Source of the DNA: Streptomyces camponoticapitis
GTDB taxonomy: Bacteria > Actinomycetota > Actinomycetes > Streptomycetales > Streptomycetaceae
Assembly: GCF_014646115.1 (NCBI RefSeq)
Contig: NZ_BMMV01000011.1
Location: 176,633-240,632, forward strand
Direction of reading: 5' to 3'
Length of the DNA stretch: 64,000 nt
Shown here: positions 16,266 through 28,599 of the stretch, one piece after another
How the letters are laid out: every line of letters starts with the position of its first letter
How positions within the stretch are numbered: the first letter of the stretch is position 1
Made by a program: the position numbers and the translations under genes
Notes under the pieces: generated by a model
Told to the model about the DNA's origin: nothing
The model's database searches: none
Seen by the model: only the letters and a program-made list of their open reading frames with translations

Positions 16266-16861
16266 CACTCGATGCCCCTCTGCCCCTTCTGCCCCGCGTC
16301 CATCGGATGCTTGACCTTCGTCATGTCCGTGACCAGATCGGCGAGTTCGACCAGCGCCTCGGGCGCGTTCCGCCCGGTGATCACGACGTGCTGCGTCCCC
16401 GGCCGGTCCCGCAGCACCCGTACGACCTCGTCGGTGTCCACCCAGCCCCAGTGCATCGGGTACGCGAACTCGTCCAGCACATACAGCCGGTACGTCTCCG
16501 CCGCCAGGTCGCGCTTGACCTGCTCCCAGCCCTCGCGCGCCGCGTCCTCATTGGAAAGCTGACTGTCCCGCTGCACCCAGGACCAGCCCTCACCCATCTT
16601 GTGCCAGTCGACCGAACCGCCCTCGCCGCTCGCCCCCAGCACCTTCAGCGCGTGCTCCTCGCCCACCTTCCACTTCGCCGACTTGACGAACTGGAACACC
16701 CCGATCGGCCAGCCCTGCGTCCAGCCCCGCAGCGCCAGCCCGAACGCCGCCGTCGACTTGCCCTTGCCGATGCCCGTGTGGACGACGACGAGCGGGCGGT
16801 TACGGCGCTGCCGGGTGGTGAGCCCGTCGTCCGGCACGACCGCCGGCTGTCCCTGCGGCAT
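16262..16861 (-). CDS. cobO: Cob(I)yrinate a,c-diamide adenosyltransferase CobO
   Basis: Transfers the adenosyl group of ATP to Co(I) of cobyrinate a,c-diamide or cobinamide. The 199 residues match CobO/BtuR. The ATP loop is VVVHTGIGKGKSTAAFGLALR near residue 25, followed by IGVFQFVKSAKWKVGEE, YVLDEFAYPMHWGWV and VVITGRNAPEALVELADL. ATG 16861 shares one base with the stop of the chelatase gene (TGATG), and the stop overlaps cobB, so translation is coupled on both sides. Confidence 0.96.
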   Translation of the reverse strand: MPQGQPAVVPDDGLTTRQRRNRPLVVVHTGIGKGKSTAAFGLALRGWTQGWPIGVFQFVKSAKWKVGEEHALKVLGASGEGGSVDWHKMGEGWSWVQRDSQLSNEDAAREGWEQVKRDLAAETYRLYVLDEFAYPMHWGWVDTDEVVRVLRDRPGTQHVVITGRNAPEALVELADLVTDMTKVKHPMDAGQKGQRGIEW

Positions 16862-18918
16862 CAGGCAACCCTCCTCTGCGCGCCCCCAGAAGCGCCCTGG
16901 GCGCCCCGCACATCCCTGACCAGCCCCGCGATGCTGTCCGCCCGCAGCTCGTCGAGTGTGACGGCCGTGCCGCCCAGCTCTCCCGCGAGCGCGACCGCCA
17001 ACCCCAGCCGTACCGGCCCCGACTCGCAGTCCACGACCACCGACGCCGTGCCCTCGGCGGCGTGCAGCCGCGCCGCGCGGGTACCGAGCGCCACCGGATC
17101 GGCCCCGCCGGTCGCCCGCCCGTCCGTGACCACGACGAGCAGCGGGCGCCGCCCGGGATCGCGCATCCGCTCCACCCGCAGGACGTCGTGCGCCTTCAAC
17201 AGCCCGGCGGACAGCGGGGTCCGCCCGCCGGTGGGCAGCGACTCCAGCCGTACGGCCGCCGCGTCGACCGAGGAGGTCGGCGGCAGCGCCAGCGTGGCGT
17301 CCTTCCCACGGAAGGTGATCAGACCCACCTTGTCGCGCCGCTGGTACGCGTCCAGGAGCAGCGACAGCACCGCTCCCTTGACGGCCGACATGCGCCGCCG
17401 CGCGGCCATCGACCCGGAGGCGTCCACCAGGAACAGCACCAGATTGCCCTCGCGCCCCTCGCGGGTCGCCTGCCGCAGATCGTCGCGCCGTACGACCAGC
17501 CCGCGCCCCGAACGGCCGCGCGCCCGCTGGTGCGGCGCGGCGGCCCGGACGGTCGCGGCCAGATGCAGTTTGGTCAGCGCGCCCCGTGGCCGCCGGGCCC
17601 CGGTCGTACGGCCGTGGTCGGTACGCGCCCGTGAACGCCGTCCTGCCGCGCCCTCACCGAGACCGGGCACGCTGAGCATCTTCGTACGGAAGGGCTCGGC
17701 GGCGCGTACGGCCGACTGTTCACCGCCCCCGGCGGGCCGGCCGCCCTGCCCCTCTTCGGGCCGCTCGGGGGAGTCCGCCGGATCGGCCGAACCCCCGGGT
17801 GCTTCGGGCGCTTCCGGCCCCTGCGGGCCGTCGGAGCCGTCCTGGGGCGGCTGCCCGCCTCCGGGCCCGTCGGGGTCCGGATCGTCGTCCGGCGAGTCGT
17901 CCTCGCCCCCGCCGAACTCCTCCAGCGTGTCGTCCAGTTTCTCCTCGTCCAGGCCGGGCGCGTCGAACGGATTGCGCCGCCTGCGGTGCGGCAGCGCCAG
18001 CAGCGCCGCCTGCCGCACGTCCTCGGCGAGCACGACCGTGCGCCCCGCCCACGCGGCGAGCGTCGTCGCGGTCCTGGCCATCACGATGTCGGCGCGCATG
18101 CCGTCCACCTCGAACGCGGCGCACGTCGCGGCGATCTGCCGCAGCGCCGCGTCGCCGAGCCGCACCTCGGGCAGCAGCGCCCGCGCGGCCACGATGCGGG
18201 CCCGCAGCTCGTTCTCCTCGTCGGCCCAGCGCGCGGCGAATCCGGCGGGGTCGTCGTCGTAGGCGAGCCGCCGCCGTACGACCTCCACCCGCAGATCGGG
18301 CTCGCGCGAGGCGGTGACCTCGACGGTGAGCCCGAACCGGTCGAGCAACTGGGGCCGCAGCTCGCCCTCTTCGGGGTTCATCGTCCCGACGAGCAGGAAC
18401 CGCGCGGCATGACGTACGGAGACGCCCTCACGCTCCACGTAGGAGGCGCCCATCGCGGCGGCGTCCAGGAGGACGTCGATCAGATGGTCGTGCAACAGGT
18501 TGACTTCGTCGACGTACAGGATTCCCCGGTTGGCGTCGGCGAGAAGTCCCGGTTCGAAGGCCTTCACGCCCTCCGCCAGGGCCCGTTCGATGTCGAGCGC
18601 GCCGACCAGCCGGTCCTCGGAGGCGCCGACCGGCAGTTCGACCACCCGCGCGGGCCGCGAAGCCCCCGGCCCCGTCTCGTGCGGCCCGTCGGGGCATGCC
18701 GGGTCGGGAGCTCCCGGGTCGCAGGAGAAGCGGCAGCCCGCGACGACGGCGACGTCGGGCAGCACCGCCGAGAGCCCTCGTACGGCGGTGGACTTGGCGG
18801 TCCCCTTCTCACCCCGCACGAGCACCCCGCCCACGGCCGGGGACACGGCGTTGAGCAGCAGCGCGAGCCGCAGATCGTCCTGCCCGACGAGTGCGGTGAA
18901 GGGATACGGCGTACTCAC
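16861..18918 (-). CDS. ChlI/ChlD-type AAA+ and VWA chelatase subunit (putative cobaltochelatase partner of CobN)
   Basis: ATPase component of a class I metal chelatase, most likely working with CobN to insert cobalt into hydrogenobyrinate diamide. 685 residues: AAA+ domain with Walker A VRGEKGTAKST at 34-44, ILYVDEVNLLHDHLIDVLLD (Walker B) and VGTMNPEEGELRPQLLDRFG (sensor); an acidic Asp/Pro/Gly linker around 330-390; then a VWA domain with the MIDAS motif VDASGSM near 497 and VTDGRATGG. It replaces the separate CobS and CobT of pseudomonads. GTG 18918 has GGAGG upstream. A 100-bp gap to cobN contains a GC-rich repeat. Confidence 0.92.
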   Translation of the reverse strand: MSTPYPFTALVGQDDLRLALLLNAVSPAVGGVLVRGEKGTAKSTAVRGLSAVLPDVAVVAGCRFSCDPGAPDPACPDGPHETGPGASRPARVVELPVGASEDRLVGALDIERALAEGVKAFEPGLLADANRGILYVDEVNLLHDHLIDVLLDAAAMGASYVEREGVSVRHAARFLLVGTMNPEEGELRPQLLDRFGLTVEVTASREPDLRVEVVRRRLAYDDDPAGFAARWADEENELRARIVAARALLPEVRLGDAALRQIAATCAAFEVDGMRADIVMARTATTLAAWAGRTVVLAEDVRQAALLALPHRRRRNPFDAPGLDEEKLDDTLEEFGGGEDDSPDDDPDPDGPGGGQPPQDGSDGPQGPEAPEAPGGSADPADSPERPEEGQGGRPAGGGEQSAVRAAEPFRTKMLSVPGLGEGAAGRRSRARTDHGRTTGARRPRGALTKLHLAATVRAAAPHQRARGRSGRGLVVRRDDLRQATREGREGNLVLFLVDASGSMAARRRMSAVKGAVLSLLLDAYQRRDKVGLITFRGKDATLALPPTSSVDAAAVRLESLPTGGRTPLSAGLLKAHDVLRVERMRDPGRRPLLVVVTDGRATGGADPVALGTRAARLHAAEGTASVVVDCESGPVRLGLAVALAGELGGTAVTLDELRADSIAGLVRDVRGAQGASGGAQRRVA

Positions 18919-18948
18919 AGTGCCTCCAAGGCATGGATCGGCGTGTTC

Positions 18949-19005
18949 GGCCCGTCCGGCGTTCGGGGGCGCGGCCCCGGGGCGGGGCCCCGGGAGTCCG
19001 CCCCG
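18949..19005. repeat. GC-rich palindromic repeat in the chlID-cobN junction
   Basis: Between the cobN stop and the chelatase start. It contains GCGGCCCCGGGGCGGGGCCCCGG and, at one end, GGCCCGTCCGGCGTTCGG, matching the layout of the repeat in cobB though diverged. It marks the only gap in the cobD-to-cobI block where genes do not overlap. Confidence 0.55.
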
Positions 19006-19018
19006 CGCGGCTCCGTGC

Positions 19019-22746
<3,728 letters not shown>

Positions 22747-22750
<4 letters not shown>

Positions 22751-24309
22751 GGCGCTCCAGGTGCGATGAAGGGAAGTCCTGACGGGGCGCCCGACTCGAT
22801 CAGCCGCAGCAGCGCGTCCGTGTCCGCGTGTTCTTCGATCAGGTCGCCGAGAAGGTCGAGTTGCTCCTCGCGCAGGGCGGCGAACGAGGTGTCCGGGGCG
22901 GGTACGAAGCGCCGCCCGGCCGCGCCGGCGACCTCGCGAAGGAAGGCGCGCCTGAAGCCGTCGCTCTCCAGCGAGCCGTGCCAGTGCGTGCCCCACACCT
23001 GGCCCGAACGGCATCCGTCCAGACGGCGGCCGGCGCCGTCGACGAGGAACGGATCGCCGCCTTCTACGGAGGCGACGCCGTGGTGGATCTCGTAGCCCTC
23101 GACGTGCTCGCCCAGGGCCTCGCCGACCGGCCGGGCCAGGGTCTTCTCGCGGGCGAACTTCACGCGGACAGGCAGCAGTCCGAGCCCGTCGACCGAGCCC
23201 GCGCGGGACTCCACGTCGTCCTCGATGTGCTCGCCGAGAAGCTGGTAACCGCCGCAGACACCGAGCACGGGGCGCCCTTCGGCGGCTCGCCGCAGCAGCG
23301 CGTCGGCGAGACCGCGCTCGCGCAGCCAGGCCAGCGCGCGCACCGTGCCGCGCGTACCGGGGACGATCACCAGGTCCGCGTCCGTGATCTCGTCGGCCCG
23401 GTCCACGAACCGCACCACCACGCCCGGTTCGGCCGCCAGCGCGTCCACGTCCGTGAAGTTGGACATCAGCGGCACCGCGCAGACGGCGACCCGCAGGACG
23501 TCCTCTCCGTACGGAGGGGCCACCACCGACTCGCGTACGGCGCCGCGCAGCGAGACCCGCAGCCCGTCCTCCTCGTCGATGCCCAGACCGTGCCGGAAGG
23601 GCAGCACACCGTACGTGGCACGGCCGGTCAGCCCGCGCAGCATCTCCAGCCCCGGCTCCAGCAACGACACGTCGCCCCGGAACTTGTTGACGAGATAGCC
23701 CGCGACCAGTGCCTGGTCCCCGGGGCTCAGCAGCGCCGTCGTACCGAAGAAGGAGGCGAAGACACCGCCCCTGTCGATGTCGCCGACCACGACGACCGGC
23801 AGCCGGGCCGCCCGCGCGACGCCCATGTTCACGATGTCGGTACGCCGCAGATTGATCTCCGCCGGACTGCCCGCGCCCTCGCAGATCACCGCGTCGTACG
23901 TACGCCGCAGCTCCTCCAGACACTCCACGACGGTGCCCAGCAGGGTCTCCTGGCGGCCGGGCCCCGCGCCGTCGCCGTGGTAGCCGCGGGCGCTCAGCTC
24001 GCCCACCGGCCGCCCCATCAGGACGACTTGACTGCTGCGGTCGCTGCCCGGCTTGAGCAGGACGGGGTTCATCAGCGCCGTCGGCTCGACGCGCGCCGCC
24101 TGTGCCTGCATCGCCTGTGCCCGGCCGATCTCGGCGCCCTCGCGCGTCACGAACGAGTTCAGCGACATGTTCTGCCCCTTGAAGGGCGCCACCTTCATGC
24201 CCCGGCGGACGAGCCAGCGACAGATACCGGCCGTGACGACGCTCTTCCCGGCGTCGGACGTCGTCCCGGCGACGAGCAGACCGCCCCCGCGTCTCCCTTC
24301 GCGGCTCAT
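22747..24309 (-). CDS. cobQ: Cobyric acid synthase CobQ
   Basis: Glutamine-dependent amidation of side chains b, d, e and g of adenosylcobyrinate a,c-diamide. The 520 residues begin with LLVAGTTSDAGKSVVTAGIC, then VAPFKGQNMSLNSFVT, EGAGSPAEINLRRTDIVNMG, and VVGDIDRGGVFASFFGT. The amidotransferase half has the catalytic Cys in VLGVCGGYQLLGEHIED and His in GYEIHHGVASVEGG. ATG 24309 overlaps the cobD stop by 4 bp. Confidence 0.97.
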
Positions 24310-25292
24310 CGGCCCCTCCTCCTCAGGAGATGGCCGGCCAGCAGCCGCCCCGCCACGCAGACCCCGAGCGCCAGCACACCCACCCGGCGCGACAGTCCGA
24401 CCGCCCGCTCGATGTCGGCCACCTCGACCGGCCGCCCACCGCCGTTCAGCACCGGCCGGTGCTCGACCCGCCCGCCGTACGCGAGGGTGCCCCCGAGCCG
24501 TACACCCAGGGCGCCCGCGAACGCGGCTTCCACGGGGCCCGCGTTGGGGCTCGGATGACGGCCCGCGTCGCGCCGCACCGCCCGCAGCGCCCGCGCGGGC
24601 TCGCCGCCCGCCACCGCCGCCAGCGCCGCCGTCAGCCGGGCGCCCGGCCAGCCGGCCGCGTCGTCCAGCCGCGCCGACGCCCAGCCGAAGCGCAGATGGC
24701 GCGGCGACCGGTGGCCGACCATGGCGTCCAGGGTGTTGACGGCGCGGAACGCGACCAGTCCGGGCACCCCGCCCAACGCGCCCCAGACCAGGGCTCCCAC
24801 GACGGCGTCCGAGGTGTTCTCGGCGACGGACTCCACGACGGCGCGGGCGATCTGCCGCTCGTCCAGTTCCTGCGGGTCCCGCCCGCACAGACGCGGCAGC
24901 CGCTCCCGCGCCACCTCGACGTCCCCGGCCGCCAGCGCCCCGCCGACGGCGCGGGCCTCGCGCCCCAGCGACGTACCGCCCACCACGGTCCAGGTGACGG
25001 CGGCGGTCAGGGCCACCGAGGCGGCCGTACGGCGCCGCAGCCCACGCGCCACGAGGGCGGCCGCCCCGGCCGTACCCCCCGCGCACACGACGGCGTGCAG
25101 CGCGCCCCAGCCCCGGTGGTCATGCCACAGCAGGCGCTCAACGGCGCCCGCGGCCCGCCCGAAAGCGGCGACCGGATGGCCGCGCCGGGGATCGCCGAAG
25201 AGCCGGTCGGCGAGGAGACCGGCGGTGGCGCCGTACGCGAAAACGCTTCCCTGGGCCGGTACTTCGCGGCCCGCCGAATACTCGGCACGCAT
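24306..25292 (-). CDS. cobD: Adenosylcobinamide-phosphate synthase CobD/CbiB
   Basis: Integral membrane enzyme that attaches aminopropanol (phosphate) to adenosylcobyric acid. 328 residues with several hydrophobic helices and the conserved LADRLFGDPRRGHPVAAFG, VESVAENTSDAVVGALVWGALGG-like block, RAVNTLDAMVGHRSPRHL and ARLTAALAA segments. It is the first gene of the riboswitch-led block. The ribosome site before ATG 25292 is weak (GGCGGGCTGAGCG), consistent with translational control by the upstream riboswitch. Confidence 0.94.
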   Translation of the reverse strand: MRAEYSAGREVPAQGSVFAYGATAGLLADRLFGDPRRGHPVAAFGRAAGAVERLLWHDHRGWGALHAVVCAGGTAGAAALVARGLRRRTAASVALTAAVTWTVVGGTSLGREARAVGGALAAGDVEVARERLPRLCGRDPQELDERQIARAVVESVAENTSDAVVGALVWGALGGVPGLVAFRAVNTLDAMVGHRSPRHLRFGWASARLDDAAGWPGARLTAALAAVAGGEPARALRAVRRDAGRHPSPNAGPVEAAFAGALGVRLGGTLAYGGRVEHRPVLNGGGRPVEVADIERAVGLSRRVGVLALGVCVAGRLLAGHLLRRRGR

Positions 25293-25425
25293 CGCTCAGC
25301 CCGCCGATACGCCTCGGGACGCTCTCGGGGTTCTCGTACTCGAAGGTCTGAACGCGACAGCTGAACCGCAGCCGGGCATGGCGACTTGTCCTCACTCAGG
25401 GTCCGCGCCCTGGTTCGACGTGATG

Positions 25426-25522
25426 CGGCGACAAGAGTTCCTGGCTCCCGGGGACATGGCTGTCCCCGGTCACAGTGGCGGGACCGCGCCGGATTCGCAC
25501 CGGCTTCCTCTCGCTGTCGCCG
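25426..25522 (-). promoter_or_regulatory. Cobalamin riboswitch controlling the cob operon
   Basis: On the minus strand the RNA contains the conserved core GGAAGCCGGTGCGAATCCGG (25489-25508), then CGCGGTCCCGCCACTGTGACC and finally GGGAGCCAGGAACTC. The ends CGGCGACA and TGTCGCCG (25515-25522 and 25426-25433) pair as an 8-bp closing stem. It ends 133 bases before cobD. A CAGGG-CCCTG hairpin at 25397-25412 lies in the expression platform. The 5' boundary may extend to about 25590. Expected role: adenosylcobalamin binding represses the downstream genes. Confidence 0.93.
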
Positions 25523-25598
25523 TATTGGCCTCGGCAGTCCACCACGCGTGCGAATTCCCGTCAACCAGGCTTTGACCTGCGGCGGGGCAGTGTGCTGA

Positions 25599-25862
25599 GG
25601 CCCACACGGCGGGGGCGGGAGACAACGCGATCAATCAGGAATCCGCAGCGTCGAACGCGACGGCCGGTGGGCGCACGGTTACACGTACGAGTACAACTCC
25701 CTGGACGACCCGTCGCTGTTCGAGCCGGAGGAGAGGCGCCCCTACGTGCTCGCGAGGCGGTCGCACGGCCGGATCGCCGTCGCCGGCTCCGGCGCGCGGG
25801 CGTTCGCCCACACGCACGCGGCGACCGACGAGGTGTACCGGGCGGTGCGCGAACCGCGCTGA
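25599..25862 (+). pseudogene. Possible gene remnant without start codon
   Basis: An open frame with coding-like composition runs from the stop at 25596-25598 to TGA 25860. It reads SVERDGRWAHGYTYEYNSLD and continues ERRPYVLARRSHGRIAVAGSG to VYRAVREPR, with good third-position G/C, but there is no ATG, GTG or TTG until the middle (GTG at about 25749). It also overlaps the leader of the cob riboswitch on the other strand. It may be the 3' end of a decayed gene or a short protein with a non-standard start. I do not recognise a family. Confidence 0.4.
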
Positions 25863-25873
25863 CGCGCGAACGC

Positions 25874-25916
25874 GGTGGAGGGGGTGGCCCGTGACGTACG
25901 GGCCACCCCCTCCACC
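25874..25916. terminator. Long perfect hairpin between convergent units
   Basis: A 19-bp perfect stem (arms 25874-25892 and 25898-25916) with a GACGT loop. It lies between the plus-strand gene remnant and the minus-strand pit unit and can terminate both. Confidence 0.85.
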
Positions 25917-25946
25917 ATGTCCGGCCGGGGTCCGGCCGGGGTCCGG

Positions 25947-26180
25947 TCAGGCGACGATCATGTAGATCCCGTACGACACGGCCGCCAGGCACAGACCGAA
26001 GCAGACGTACGCGCCGGTGCGGGCGACGGCGACGGAGCCGGTGCCCGTGGTGCCGGCCCCCGCGGGTGGCGCGCTCTTCGAGAGCCCGACGATGCCCAGG
26101 GTGAACAGGCCCACCAGGGCGACGGTGGTCACGAGACTGACGCCGAAGACGGAGCCGAGCGCCGCCCAGTCGATGTTCAT
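25947..26180 (-). CDS. Small two-helix membrane protein next to Pit
   Basis: 77 residues, MNIDWAALGSVFGVS at the start. Two hydrophobic segments (about 8-30 and 55-76) flank a Gly/Thr/Ala-rich loop. It lies 50 bp downstream of pit on the same strand, an arrangement I associate with Streptomyces low-affinity phosphate transporter loci. The frame is open much further upstream, but that part is antisense-type noise within pit. No enzymatic motif; perhaps an accessory subunit. Confidence 0.75.
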   Translation of the reverse strand: MNIDWAALGSVFGVSLVTTVALVGLFTLGIVGLSKSAPPAGAGTTGTGSVAVARTGAYVCFGLCLAAVSYGIYMIVA

Positions 26181-26230
26181 GCTGAAAGAGTCCTTCGCTT
26201 CGTCAGGCCCTCGGTGTCGGGCCGCTGATG

Positions 26231-27499
26231 TCAGACGGCCGCGGGCCGGGCCGGTTCGGTGGTCGGGTCCGAGGTGCCCGTCCCCGGGGCCGGGATGGTG
26301 GCGGCGATCTCCGACGCCGGGCCGGTCACCGGGGGCGGGGTGACGGCGGCGACGGCCGCGGCCACGATGCCCGCGGGCCCGTCGGCGTCGGCGGACTCGT
26401 CCGCGCCGTTGACATTGGTGTGGTCGACCGGCTGGCGCCGCGACGCGAACCAGATGACCGCCGAGAGCAGGACGAGCAGCGCGGCCGTGGCCGCGATGCC
26501 CCACGGGCCCTGCCCGGTCAGGAATTCGGCGCCCGCCGCGACCAGACCGGCGGCCGGCAGGGTCAGCCCCCAGGCGATGAACATCCGGGTGGCGGTCGAC
26601 CAGCGGACGACTCCGCCCTTGCGGCCGAGGCCGGCGCCCATCACCGCGCCGGAGCAGGACTGTGTGGTGGAGAGCGAGAAGCCCAGGTGGGAGGAGGCGA
26701 GGATGACGGTCGCCGCGCTGGTCTGGGCGGCGAAGCCCTGCTGCGGGCGGAGGTCGGTGAGGCCCTTGCCCATGGTGCGGATGATGCGCCAGCCGCCGAG
26801 ATAGGTGCCCAGCGCGATCGCGACACCGGCGGAGACGATCACCCACAGCGGAGGGTTGGAGCCGGGGGCGAGGACGCCGCCGGTGACCAGCGCCAGGGTG
26901 ATGACACCCATCGTCTTCTGCGCGTCGTTGGTGCCGTGGGCGAGGGACACGAGGCCGGCCGACGCGATCTGTCCCGCGCGGTAGCCCTTCGCGGTGGCCT
27001 TCTCGTCCGTGTTACGGCCGATGCGGTACGTCAGCCGGGTGGCGAGCATCGCGGCCAGACCGGCGACCAGGGGCGCGGCGAGCGCCGGGAGCAGGACCTT
27101 GGTGACGACGACCCCGCCGTTGACACCCGAGGTGCCGACGGACATCAGCGTGGCGCCGATGAGACCGCCGAAGAGAGCGTGGGAGGAGCTCGACGGAAGG
27201 CCGAGCAGCCAGGTGAACAAGTTCCACAGGATGGCGCCGACGAGCGCCGCGAAGATCACTTCTGTTCTGATGCCCTGCTCGTTGATGAGCCCGCCGGAGA
27301 TGGTCTTGGCGACCTCGACCGACAGGAACGCGCCGACGAGGTTGAGCACGGCGGACATCGCGACCGCCGTCTTGGGTTTCAGTGCGCCGGTCGAGATGGT
27401 CGTCGCCATCGCGTTGGCGGTGTCGTGGAAACCGTTCGTGAAGTCGAACACGAGCGCCGTCACGATCACGATCGCTAGCAGCAGCGTGAGGTGTTCCAT
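26231..27499 (-). CDS. pit: Low-affinity inorganic phosphate transporter Pit
   Basis: Phosphate permease of the PiT family (metal-phosphate symport), 422 residues with about ten membrane helices. Both family signature copies are present: FDFTNGFHDTANAMATTIST near residue 20 and VSLAHGTNDAQKTMGVITLA near 190. The long C-terminal tail is Pro/Ala/Asp rich and probably cytoplasmic. ATG 27499 is preferred to 27511 because CAGGG precedes it. PhoP-box-like direct repeats lie about 50 bp upstream, so phosphate control is likely. Confidence 0.94.
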   Translation of the reverse strand: MEHLTLLLAIVIVTALVFDFTNGFHDTANAMATTISTGALKPKTAVAMSAVLNLVGAFLSVEVAKTISGGLINEQGIRTEVIFAALVGAILWNLFTWLLGLPSSSSHALFGGLIGATLMSVGTSGVNGGVVVTKVLLPALAAPLVAGLAAMLATRLTYRIGRNTDEKATAKGYRAGQIASAGLVSLAHGTNDAQKTMGVITLALVTGGVLAPGSNPPLWVIVSAGVAIALGTYLGGWRIIRTMGKGLTDLRPQQGFAAQTSAATVILASSHLGFSLSTTQSCSGAVMGAGLGRKGGVVRWSTATRMFIAWGLTLPAAGLVAAGAEFLTGQGPWGIAATAALLVLLSAVIWFASRRQPVDHTNVNGADESADADGPAGIVAAAVAAVTPPPVTGPASEIAATIPAPGTGTSDPTTEPARPAAV

Positions 27500-27537
27500 T
27501 AACCCTGGCAATCCCTTGACGTCATCGGCCGTTCAGG

Positions 27538-27570
27538 AACGTAGGTACGTTGAATGAACGGAAGATGAAC
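27538..27570 (-). promoter_or_regulatory. PhoP-box-like direct repeats upstream of pit
   Basis: On the minus strand, 11-base units follow directly: GTTCATCTTCC (27560-27570) and GTTCATTCAAC (27549-27559), with a weak third unit GTACCTACGTT (27538-27548). Streptomyces PhoP binds 11-base direct repeats resembling GTTCACC plus four bases. The first two units match six and five of the seven core bases. Distance to the pit start is about 50 bp, which suits direct PhoP control. Confidence 0.7.
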
Positions 27571-27736
27571 TGGGGCAGGCTTTGCGGTGACTCTCACCGG
27601 GGGGTATTCGCCCGACGCTCCATCCGGACGCCGAGCGGCGGCCTCCCGGCGGGGTCGGCGCCTTGCTGAGATTCACCCGAAGGTGGCCCCCGTGGACCCG
27701 CGCGACCCCGGTTCGGCCACCTGGCAGGATCGCCGC

Positions 27737-28504
27737 ATGACGGAAACCGGAGACGGGCACGAGCGCCACGGAGACGAACACGAGCGCCAGGACACGCACG
27801 AGGACACGGGCAGAGACACGGACAGGGACGTGCGCGAAGCCGGCCACCGGGCGGCCCGGGAGCAGGCGATCGAACGGGCATGGCGGGACCTCGTCGCCAC
27901 CGCCCGCCGCAGCGCGGCGGACGGACTGGTCGTCGGCACCTCGGGCAATGTGTCCGTACGGGTCGGAGATCTGGTCCTCGTCACACCCAGCGGGGTGCCG
28001 TACGACCGGCTGACGCCCGAGGACACCGTCGCGGTGGATCTGGACGGCCGCCAGGTGATCGGCCGTCTCAAGCCCACCAGCGAGCTGCCGATGCATCTGG
28101 AGGTCTACCGGAACGCGGACGCCGGCGCCGTGGTCCACACCCACGCCGTCCACGCCACCGCCGTCTCCACCCTCGTGCCCGAACTCCCGCTGATCCACTA
28201 CATGGCGGCGGACTTCGGCGGTCCGGTCCGGGTCGCCCCCTACGCGATGTACGGCACGGACGCCCTGGCCGAGAACATGGTGCGCGCGCTGCGCGGCCGC
28301 ACGGGCTGTCTGCTCCAGAACCACGGCACCGTCACGCACGCCGCCACCCTGGACAAGGCCTACGACCGTACGGCCCAGCTGGAGTGGATGTGCCGCCTCT
28401 GGCTCACCGCGAGCTCCGTCCCCGGCCACGCCCCCACCCTGCTCTCCCGGCAGCAGGTGCGGGACGTCGAGCAGCGGCTCAAGGGTTACGGCCAGCCGGG
28501 CTGA
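27737..28504 (+). CDS. Class II aldolase/adducin family protein
   Basis: Zn-dependent class II aldolase of the L-fuculose-1-phosphate aldolase type, 255 residues. After a His/Asp/Glu-rich charged N-terminus (about 1-45), the fold shows DGLVVGTSGNVSVRVG, LVTPSGVPYDRLTPED, PTSELPMHLEVYR (catalytic Glu) and VVHTHAVHATAVST (zinc His pair), and later LLQNHGTVTHA (third zinc His). ATG 27737 has CAGGA upstream. The substrate sugar phosphate is unknown; the polar N-terminal extension is unusual for the family. Confidence 0.88.
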   Translation: MTETGDGHERHGDEHERQDTHEDTGRDTDRDVREAGHRAAREQAIERAWRDLVATARRSAADGLVVGTSGNVSVRVGDLVLVTPSGVPYDRLTPEDTVAVDLDGRQVIGRLKPTSELPMHLEVYRNADAGAVVHTHAVHATAVSTLVPELPLIHYMAADFGGPVRVAPYAMYGTDALAENMVRALRGRTGCLLQNHGTVTHAATLDKAYDRTAQLEWMCRLWLTASSVPGHAPTLLSRQQVRDVEQRLKGYGQPG

Positions 28505-28599
28505 CCGCGCACGCCGGGCGGCCCCGGGCGGCGTCTGGCGCGTCACCCCGGACGCCTGCTCCGCTGGCCGTACCGGCCGTCCGTACCGACACTGGGAAA

